A stretch of DNA of 5,907 nt from JBGPYB01 sp041493035 (GTDB lineage Bacteria > Acidobacteriota > Vicinamibacteria > Fen-336): the NCBI GenBank assembly GCA_041493035.1, contig JBGPYB010000225.1, forward strand, positions 1 to 5,907, read 5' to 3'. Position numbers and translations under genes: made by a program. Shown here one piece after another: positions 1 through 4,845 of this stretch. The notes under the pieces were generated by a model. That model made no database searches. It saw nothing but the letters and a program-made list of their open reading frames with translations, and was not told where the DNA came from. Every line of letters starts with the position of its first letter. Within the stretch, counting starts at the first letter, position 1.

Positions 1-69
1 ATCGCTGGTTTCCAACTCTTCTTTCATGTATGACCGCTCGCCCACTTCGCCCATGACCCGAGCCCTCAT
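1..69 (-). other. Possible start of another reading frame at the left edge, unassigned
   Basis: An ATG at 69 shares its first base with the TGA of the permease fragment (TGATG) and opens a 23-codon frame that runs off the window (MRARVMGEVGERSYMKEELE...). The sequence is hydrophilic and I do not recognise it. The opposite strand is also open from the left edge to a stop at 92-94 (ending TRALISVTLLG), so the coding strand here is undecided. No promoter or terminator is seen. Confidence 0.2.
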
Positions 70-485
70 CAGCGTGACCTTACTTGGCTAGGTGCGAAGG
101 TAGGGCTAGGGACGGCGTGAGCCGCTTGTGGCCAGAGCTCGCCCAGATAGATGACGAGGAGATTCGCGTTGGCCGCGCAAGCCGTGAGCCGAGCGAGTAA
201 CCAGAACCAGCCCACCTGGATTCCCGCAAAACGGCCGAAGGCCACGCGAACGTAGAGATAAGTCCCGCCGGTCTCAACGAACTGGGACGCGACCTCGGCA
301 TAGCAGCCCATGACGACGGCCATCGCAGCGGCGCCTAGCAAAACTGCGAGTGGGCTGGCGCTGCCGACCAGGCCCGCGATCACCGAGGGCAGCCCAAAGA
401 CACCACTTCCGAGGACCGAGTTGACCGTCAGCGCGGCCAGGCTCCAGCGTCCGATGGCACGCACGAGGCCGGGCGTGGCTGTCAA
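69..485 (-). pseudogene. Truncated APC-superfamily amino acid permease (N-terminal ~125 residues only)
   Basis: The 138-codon frame begins like an APC-type amino acid transporter. Helix 1 (about 14-39) carries the substrate-site glycine motif GSGVFGLPS, and helix 2 follows (about 43-68, ending CYAEVASQF). Next come the loop ETGGTYLYVRVAFGRFAG and helix 3 (about 88-116). Family members normally have about 12 helices and well over 400 residues. Here the likeness stops near ELWPQAAHAVP (around position 115), and after a short unrelated tail there is a TGA at 69-71. None of the three minus frames continues with permease-like hydrophobic sequence, so a single frameshift cannot explain the break; a deletion, rearrangement or assembly join could. 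The start is TTG at 485, 14 nt after the ATPase stop, with a GAGGG 3 nt upstream. It may be read through from the upstream operon, but a functional link is doubtful. Confidence 0.75.
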
Positions 486-499
486 GAGCCCTCGAGCGG

Positions 500-2251
500 C
501 TAGCCGATGCGCAGCTCGGACTTGATCTCGCTGACGCGGGCCTGGATGTCACCCCGGTCCATGTCGCGGAAGCGGGCTGGCAGCAGCTCGCGGCTCGTCG
601 ACTCGAGGACGGCGCAGAGGATCTGCATCTCTCGCTCGCGGGAGTTGGCCGGCGGGATGAAGTCGGCGAAGGCCTTCTCCATGTGCTCGCGGGCGACGTC
701 GGCGGAGCCGGCGGCCTCGGCCTCCAGCGTGGCCCGGACGAGGACCGATTCGAGGTCGGAGCCCGAGAGGCCCAGGAGCGCCTTCTCGGGCGCGACGGTC
801 GAAACCTCGGTGACGGAGGTCTTGATCCCCAGCTTCTTGAGCATGACGCGGTAGATCTCGTCGTACTCCGCGGCGGTCTCGGGGTAGAAGAGGGGCACGT
901 GCTCCTCGGCGCGCCCCTGGCGTTTCAGGTCGATGGGGAGGAGGTCGGGGCGGCAGGTGATGAGGAACCAGAGGATGCGCCCGCGATTGCGGGTGTCCCC
1001 CATGAAGGCGGCGATCTGTGCGAAGACGCGGTTCTGTGTCCCCGAGTCGCCGCTGGCGTCGCGATTCCCGAGAGCGGCGTCGGCTTCGTCGATGATCACG
1101 CCCACAGGCGTCAGGGAAGCGAGGATCTTCAGGATCCGCTCCAGGTTCGATTCGGTGGAGCCCACCCACATCGAGCGGAAGTTTTTGAGCTTGACGCAGG
1201 GGAAGCCGATCTCGTTGGCGAAGCACTCGACCAGGAACGTCTTTGCGCTGCCGACGGGGCCGCAGACGAGGTAGCCCATCGGGACGGCCGCCGGGTTGCC
1301 CCGGGCGATGGCGCGCGCGGCGCGGCGCAGGCGCTCTTTCACCGCGGGCATGCCTGCGACCATCGAAAGGTCGTACTTGGGCTCGACGTACTCGAGGAGC
1401 CCCAGCCCCTCGGTCTCGATCACTTCCTTCTTGATGCGCCGGACCATCTCGCGTGTGATCTTCTCGCCCGCGGCGTCGGCGCCGTCCAAGAGCTGGCCGA
1501 GCTGCACTCGCGTCATCCCGGCCGTCAGCTCCGCGAGCCGCGCCGACGGCAGCTCCGACGTCTTCGCGTACCAGTCGGTGCTTCGGACCGCCTCCAGGTA
1601 CTCGAGGCGCTCCTTGCCGTCGGGCCTGACGATTTCCACCTCGCGTGAGGCGTTGGAGCGCAGCAGCTTGGGGTCCAGCTCGCTGAGGCTCTCGGTCACC
1701 AGGACGACGACGATGTTCTTGGCGAGAAGCGACGGATCCTGCGACCACTTCCGCAGGTAGACGAGGACGGCGCGATCCTCGGGCGTCCTGTACGAGGCGT
1801 CGCCGGCGGGGACCACCGTCTCGGCAAAGGGGAGCAGCATCACCACCGGCCGCGCAGGCTGCAACGCGGCGCAGCTCCGGAAGTAGGAATCGAGAAGCGC
1901 GAAGGCGTTGGCGGGGTCGCGGGGGAGGGCTTCCGACCAGGTCGTACCGTGGACGGAGTCGTAGCTCTTGAGCTTTTCCTGAAAATGGCCGCGGGCCTCG
2001 GGTGTCGAGAATCCGAGGCCTTCGGCGCGGTTGTAAGTCACGACCGAGGGCCAGCCCGCGAACAGCTCCTGGCTCAGGAAGGCGTCGAGGGTGAGGAACC
2101 TGAGCCCCGAGGTTCCCCGAACGGGAACGAGGTCCGTCGGCACGCCGTGGATCAGGAAGGCGTTGGCCTGCTTGGCCTGTACGGCGCGCACCAACTCGGC
2201 CGCCCACAAGGGCAGGCTCGCGAGAAAGGCGCGTGAATCGATGTTGGTCAT
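500..2251 (-). CDS. AAA+ ATPase with degenerate N-terminal half and one ATPase module (Ycf46-like layout)
   Basis: A 583-residue protein. The ATPase module spans about 291-510. It has Walker A GPVGSAKT (331-338), an aromatic pore-loop-like MWVGSTES (361-368), Walker B VIIDEAD (385-391), a sensor-1 strand LITCRPD (430-436), arginine-finger region KRQGR (443-447) and sensor-2 GLSGSDLE (494-501). Two residues are unusual: alanine replaces the glycine before the Walker A lysine, and cysteine sits where sensor 1 usually has asparagine. Lys337, Asp388 and Glu389 remain, so ATP binding and hydrolysis are plausible. The N-terminal half has no Walker A but has strands resembling a decayed AAA core (RPVVMLLPF at 134-142; NIVVVLVTESLSELDP at 179-194), as in Ycf46-type proteins. 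A ~50-residue C-terminal helical tail follows. There are no membrane segments, protease domain or sigma54-activator GAFTGA loop. Next to pspA it is best read as a remodelling ATPase acting on PspA or its partners, which is inference. Confidence 0.9.
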   Translation of the reverse strand: MTNIDSRAFLASLPLWAAELVRAVQAKQANAFLIHGVPTDLVPVRGTSGLRFLTLDAFLSQELFAGWPSVVTYNRAEGLGFSTPEARGHFQEKLKSYDSVHGTTWSEALPRDPANAFALLDSYFRSCAALQPARPVVMLLPFAETVVPAGDASYRTPEDRAVLVYLRKWSQDPSLLAKNIVVVLVTESLSELDPKLLRSNASREVEIVRPDGKERLEYLEAVRSTDWYAKTSELPSARLAELTAGMTRVQLGQLLDGADAAGEKITREMVRRIKKEVIETEGLGLLEYVEPKYDLSMVAGMPAVKERLRRAARAIARGNPAAVPMGYLVCGPVGSAKTFLVECFANEIGFPCVKLKNFRSMWVGSTESNLERILKILASLTPVGVIIDEADAALGNRDASGDSGTQNRVFAQIAAFMGDTRNRGRILWFLITCRPDLLPIDLKRQGRAEEHVPLFYPETAAEYDEIYRVMLKKLGIKTSVTEVSTVAPEKALLGLSGSDLESVLVRATLEAEAAGSADVAREHMEKAFADFIPPANSREREMQILCAVLESTSRELLPARFRDMDRGDIQARVSEIKSELRIG

Positions 2252-3126
2252 GTGCGTCCTTTGCCCCCCTGGCGTACGCCGCGGGGAAGTGGCGGCGGTG
2301 TTGCGACCGAGACCATGGGCTCCGTGATCGCCTCGGAAATCGAGGGGACACCCGTCAGCTCAGGCATCGAGCCCAGAAGCTGCTCCATCTCCTGGACGCT
2401 CGCGGCGTCGGACTCCGCCTGCTCCAGGATGTCGTCCATCTCGGCCGAGAAGGCCTGTGCGTCGGTCGCGGCGAGAGACTTCTGGAGCAGGAGCTGGAAG
2501 AGCGACTCGAGGGAATCCAGCTCCGCGAGAAGCGCCGTGCGATTGGCTACGTTCTTGTCCACGGCGGCGAGGAGCTTCTCCTTGATGGCCAGGTTCTGCT
2601 CCCAGGCCTCCTTGACGCGCGGGGCGATGTCCTTCACGGCGAGAGAACCCTTGAGCTTGGTGATCTCGTCGCTCACGCGATTTGAATCGAAAGCGCGGAT
2701 GAGCTGCTCATATTTCTGGGCGAGCCAGAGACGGCGGAGGCATGTGGCGAGGATGGCGTCGAACTTGTCGCCGTACTCCGCCATGATCCCTTGGCTCGCG
2801 GGGGAGAGCCCCTTGTAGTTCCCCTGGATCTGGCGGCAGAGGCGGCGCAAGGCGTCGAAGCGGGACTTTCCCTCTTGCGAGAGCTGGTCGTAGCGTTCGG
2901 CCTGGGAAAGAGTCTCGACCTGGCGCGCGGCGAACTTCTTTTCGATCTCGAGGCGCCGCTTCAGGCGGTCGAAGAGAAGCGGCATGGCCACGAACTCCGC
3001 TCCCAGGAGCATCACGAAGGGAAGCGGAGAGAGTGTCGCGACCGACAGCGCCGCCGCCGCCGCCGCCAGGATCACCTGGTACTCGTTGGCGATCGCGCGC
3101 TTGAGGACGGGATACTGATCGAGCAC
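2248..3126 (-). CDS. Uncharacterised membrane-hairpin protein with long helical cytoplasmic domain
   Basis: A 292-residue protein of no family I recognise. After a short polar N-terminus, two closely spaced hydrophobic stretches (about 18-33 and 36-52) are joined by a SPLP turn, so they form either a re-entrant hairpin or two short membrane helices. A basic segment follows (DRLKRRLEIEKKF), which by the positive-inside rule puts the remainder in the cytoplasm. Residues 60-255 are nearly all helix-forming, with heptad-like stretches, and the last ~35 residues are Pro/Gly-rich. The first hydrophobic segment has six alanines in a row, encoded by six GCC units at 3050-3067 on the + strand. The start is GTG at 3126, 9 nt after the pspA stop, with no strong ribosome site, so it is probably translated by coupling. 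The stop overlaps the ATPase start. A membrane anchor or receptor for PspA or the ATPase is a reasonable inference, unsupported by homology. Confidence 0.85.
   Translation of the reverse strand: MLDQYPVLKRAIANEYQVILAAAAAALSVATLSPLPFVMLLGAEFVAMPLLFDRLKRRLEIEKKFAARQVETLSQAERYDQLSQEGKSRFDALRRLCRQIQGNYKGLSPASQGIMAEYGDKFDAILATCLRRLWLAQKYEQLIRAFDSNRVSDEITKLKGSLAVKDIAPRVKEAWEQNLAIKEKLLAAVDKNVANRTALLAELDSLESLFQLLLQKSLAATDAQAFSAEMDDILEQAESDAASVQEMEQLLGSMPELTGVPSISEAITEPMVSVATPPPLPRGVRQGGKGRT
2257..2262 (-). promoter_or_regulatory. Ribosome binding site of the AAA+ ATPase gene
   Basis: AAAGGA on the minus strand lies 5 nt before the ATG at 2251, inside the last codons of the preceding gene. The start and the upstream stop overlap as ATGA (2251-2248), a standard arrangement for coupled translation. 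It supports ATG 2251 as the true start and suggests linked amounts of the two proteins. Confidence 0.7.
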
Positions 3127-3135
3127 CTGGGGAGC

Positions 3136-3897
3136 CTAGCTGCCTCCCTGGGGAAGCTTCTGCGGTGTGGCCTGCGGAGCGGCTGCGTCGGGGAAAGGGG
3201 CGGCTTCCTTGACGGCGTCGGGCTTCTTGAGGCCCATCTCGACCTCGAACTCGTTCAGGATGCCCTGCGCCTGGATCTGCCGCGCCTTCCGCTCCATCTT
3301 GATGCGGTCCACGTCGAGGCCTCCGGTCGCGACCTCCACGGACGCCTTGGCCACGGCCACTTTTTGCTTGATCTCGTCCAGGTATTTCTCGGCGGTGGAA
3401 GCTGTGCCGTAAGTGTCCAGTTCGGCCAGGGCGGCTGAGGCGCTCTTCAGGACCTCGGCTTTCTTGGACTCGGCGATGGCCTTGCGGCACTGCTCGATCT
3501 TCGTCTTGAGCTTCGCCTTGATGTCGTCGACCGTGAGCTGAGCGTTCTCGAAGGCGTGGTTGGCCGAGGAGAGCTGTTCGGCGGTGGCGGTGAGCTCCTG
3601 GCGGACTTGTTGCAGCGTGCTGGCATCGTCCTCGGCGATCCTTCGGGCCTCGGGGCTTCCCTCCTTGAGGGCGGCCTGGATGGAGGCGACGAGCTGCTTT
3701 TCCTTGTGATCCAGCTCTTCCTTTTCCTGCTCCAGGCGAATCGCGGTCGCCCGCGTGGTCACGAGAATCTGGTTCAGCTTGGGGAGCGTGTTGCGCATCT
3801 CCTCGATGGACTCCTGGAGCATGACCTCGGGGTCTTCGGCGAACGAGATGAAGAACCCGAACCAGGACTTGATGAGCCTGCCGAGGCGACCAAACAT
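3136..3897 (-). CDS. pspA: PspA/IM30 (Vipp1)-family membrane-remodelling protein
   Basis: This 253-residue protein belongs to the PspA/IM30 family, bacterial members of the ESCRT-III superfamily that bind stressed or lipid-defective inner membrane and assemble into rods or rings. The N-terminus (1-19, MFGRLGRLIKSWFGFFISF) is an amphipathic helix of the kind that inserts into membranes. The family hallmark AEDPEVMLQESIEEM follows (20-34). The rest to about residue 222 is almost wholly helical and charged, as expected for the hairpin and following helices. It is longer than E. coli PspA (about 222 residues) because of a Pro/Ala/Gln-rich tail (about 224-253). No PspB, PspC or PspF gene is in view. 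The neighbours instead are a coiled-coil protein upstream and a membrane protein plus AAA+ ATPase downstream. In the classical system PspA binds the bEBP-type AAA+ activator PspF. The ATPase here has no sigma54-activator motif, so the relation must differ. Confidence 0.92.
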   Translation of the reverse strand: MFGRLGRLIKSWFGFFISFAEDPEVMLQESIEEMRNTLPKLNQILVTTRATAIRLEQEKEELDHKEKQLVASIQAALKEGSPEARRIAEDDASTLQQVRQELTATAEQLSSANHAFENAQLTVDDIKAKLKTKIEQCRKAIAESKKAEVLKSASAALAELDTYGTASTAEKYLDEIKQKVAVAKASVEVATGGLDVDRIKMERKARQIQAQGILNEFEVEMGLKKPDAVKEAAPFPDAAAPQATPQKLPQGGS

Positions 3898-3903
3898 GTG
3901 CGG

Positions 3904-3933
3904 CTTCCTTTCCTTCGGCCCGCAACGGGGGCC
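3904..3933 (-). promoter_or_regulatory. Ribosome binding site and small GC hairpin before pspA
   Basis: On the minus strand a purine-rich AAGGAAAGGAAG (3915-3904) ends 6 nt before the ATG at 3897. It is the strongest Shine-Dalgarno sequence in the window and fixes the pspA start. Just upstream, GGCCC (3933-3929) and GGGCC (3921-3917) form a 5-bp stem with a 7-nt loop between the preceding stop codon and this site. There is no T-run, so it is not a terminator. It might separate translation of the two genes, but that is speculative. Confidence 0.55.
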
Positions 3934-3939
3934 GGTCGA

Positions 3940-4659
3940 TTACCCCTTGGCGGGGGGCGCGCTTCCGAGGGAGACGGGGTTGTGCTCCACGAACGGGGCC
4001 ACAGCGTCGAAGAGCTTCCGCTCCTCGATTCGTTTCCGCGCCTGCCATTCGGCGATCCGCTGGCGTTCCGATTCGATCGTCTTGCGGTTCGCCTCCATCT
4101 TCTCCTTGTTACGCCGCGTCAGCTCGTCGATCTCGGCCTGCAAGGCCGCGTTCTCCTTCTCGATTTCGGCGCCGCGCGACTCGAGCTTCTTCAGGAGGAA
4201 GCCCTCGAAGTGGTCGAGGGCCTGGTCGCGCGCCACGGCGTCCTGGATGACGTCGGCTATGGCCACGGGCCCCGACGGGTTCATCCGCAGGAACCCCGAG
4301 AGGGCAGCGGCTTTGGCCTTCGCATCGAGCGAGGCGAAGTCGGCCGAGGAGAGGATCTCGAGGACCTTGTAGGCGGTGAAGCCGTGGGGAGGATCCTTGA
4401 CCCCCGAGGCCTGAAAGATGGCGGGGAAGTCGGGGATGGGATCACCGGGTGCCTTGGGCAGCACCTTCTCGTCGAGGCTCGGTGGCGGCGTCTTCTGGAC
4501 GATGTCTCCGATCGACGGGCGAGGGGGCGCCGGTGCGGTCGGGCGCCTCGTTCCCGGGGCGCCAGGGTGCGGCGGAGGGTTCGGGGACGCCGCCGTCGCG
4601 GCCTCGTCGTCGCCCACCTCGACGAGCTTCATCTTTTCCAGGACGTCTTTGAGGCCCAT
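3940..4659 (-). CDS. Uncharacterised proline-rich coiled-coil protein (first gene of the PspA/AAA+ operon)
   Basis: A 239-residue protein with no family I can name. A short N-terminal helix (about 1-16, MGLKDVLEKMKLVEVG) is followed by a Pro/Ala-rich, probably disordered linker (about 22-75). A compact, mostly helical region follows (about 76-150, starting IPDFPAIFQASGV), then a long charged coiled coil (about 150-218, rich in E, K, R and Q) and a short tail. There is no signal peptide or membrane segment, so it is probably cytoplasmic. The layout suggests an adaptor or scaffold: the N-terminal helix could be a docking peptide on a flexible tether, and the coiled coil could pair with PspA or with itself. 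That role is inference from architecture and from its place 42 nt before pspA. The ATG at 4659 has no good ribosome site. An internal ATG (residue 10, 4632) has a weak GGA 5 nt upstream and is the alternative start. Confidence 0.85.
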   Translation of the reverse strand: MGLKDVLEKMKLVEVGDDEAATAASPNPPPHPGAPGTRRPTAPAPPRPSIGDIVQKTPPPSLDEKVLPKAPGDPIPDFPAIFQASGVKDPPHGFTAYKVLEILSSADFASLDAKAKAAALSGFLRMNPSGPVAIADVIQDAVARDQALDHFEGFLLKKLESRGAEIEKENAALQAEIDELTRRNKEKMEANRKTIESERQRIAEWQARKRIEERKLFDAVAPFVEHNPVSLGSAPPAKG

Positions 4660-4667
4660 GATGAGGA

Positions 4668-4696
4668 AGCCTAGGACCGGTGCGCAACGCTGTCAA
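4668..4696 (-). promoter_or_regulatory. Sigma70-like promoter for the PspA/AAA+ operon
   Basis: Read on the minus strand there is a perfect -35 TTGACA (4696-4691), a 17-nt spacer, and a -10-like TAGGCT (4673-4668) that keeps the first, second and last consensus bases. It sits in the only sizeable gap in the window, directly before the coiled-coil gene. Transcription would begin about 6-8 nt past the -10 element, near 4660-4662, only one to a few bases from the ATG at 4659. The message would then be leaderless or nearly so, which fits the lack of a clear Shine-Dalgarno sequence there. No PspF-type sigma54 promoter (GG-N10-GC) was recognised by eye. Confidence 0.5.
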
Positions 4697-4707
4697 GGTG
4701 CGCCACA

Positions 4708-4826
4708 GTCATTCTGAGCGCGCGTCAGCCGAGTCGCAGCGCGAAGAATCTGGTCTCTGGTTGCGTGAGCGCTTCGAGCCAGATCCTTCGGGCGCGACCG
4801 AAGCGGAACCGCGCCCTCAGGACAAA
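4708..4826. repeat. Imperfect palindromic intergenic repeat (REP-like, possibly dispersed)
   Basis: On the + strand the left half starts GTCATTCTGAG (4708-4718) and ends CGAAGAATCTGG (4742-4753). The right half starts CCAGATCCTTCG (4779-4790) and ends CTCAGGACAAA (4816-4826). The inner arms pair at 11 of 12 positions across a 25-nt loop, and the outer arms pair partly around CTGAG/CTCAG. Each half carries a GC-rich insert. The right insert is itself a hairpin, GGCGCG (4791-4796) with CGCGCC (4810-4815). The GTCATTCTGAG...CGAAGAATCT signature resembles palindromic repeats I recall as scattered between genes in many bacterial genomes. That is recall, and no second copy exists in this window. 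It lies just after the GspE/PilB-type gene and could protect or end its mRNA, but there is no T-tract of an intrinsic terminator. Confidence 0.6.
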
Positions 4827-4845
4827 GCGACGGCCTGGCGGCGCG

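Noticed and set aside
683..1648. A 321-codon open frame on the + strand inside the ATPase gene
   Set aside because: It lies fully antisense to the conserved Walker A, Walker B and sensor regions and has no domain signature of its own.
500..2251. The AAA+ protein as PspF, the sigma54-dependent activator of psp genes
   Set aside because: It has no GAFTGA loop and no C-terminal helix-turn-helix, and its module resembles Ycf46-like AAA proteins instead.
549..2351. A 600-codon minus-strand frame overlapping the ATPase gene in another phase
   Set aside because: Its translation is Arg/Pro-rich low-complexity sequence typical of an out-of-phase high-GC frame, while the ATPase frame carries all the motifs.
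3050..3067. Six GCC units as a phase-variable simple repeat
   Set aside because: The unit is a triplet, so length changes would only add or remove alanines in a hydrophobic segment; in GC-rich DNA such a run is unremarkable.
3556..4674. A 372-codon open frame on the + strand opposite the coiled-coil and PspA genes
   Set aside because: It is antisense to two genes with clear helical or family character, and its composition is that of a GC-rich shadow frame with no recognisable motif.
4791..4815. The GGCGCG/CGCGCC hairpin as an intrinsic terminator of the GspE/PilB-type gene
   Set aside because: No T-tract follows on the minus strand (CGAAGGATC instead), and the hairpin is better explained as part of the larger palindromic repeat.
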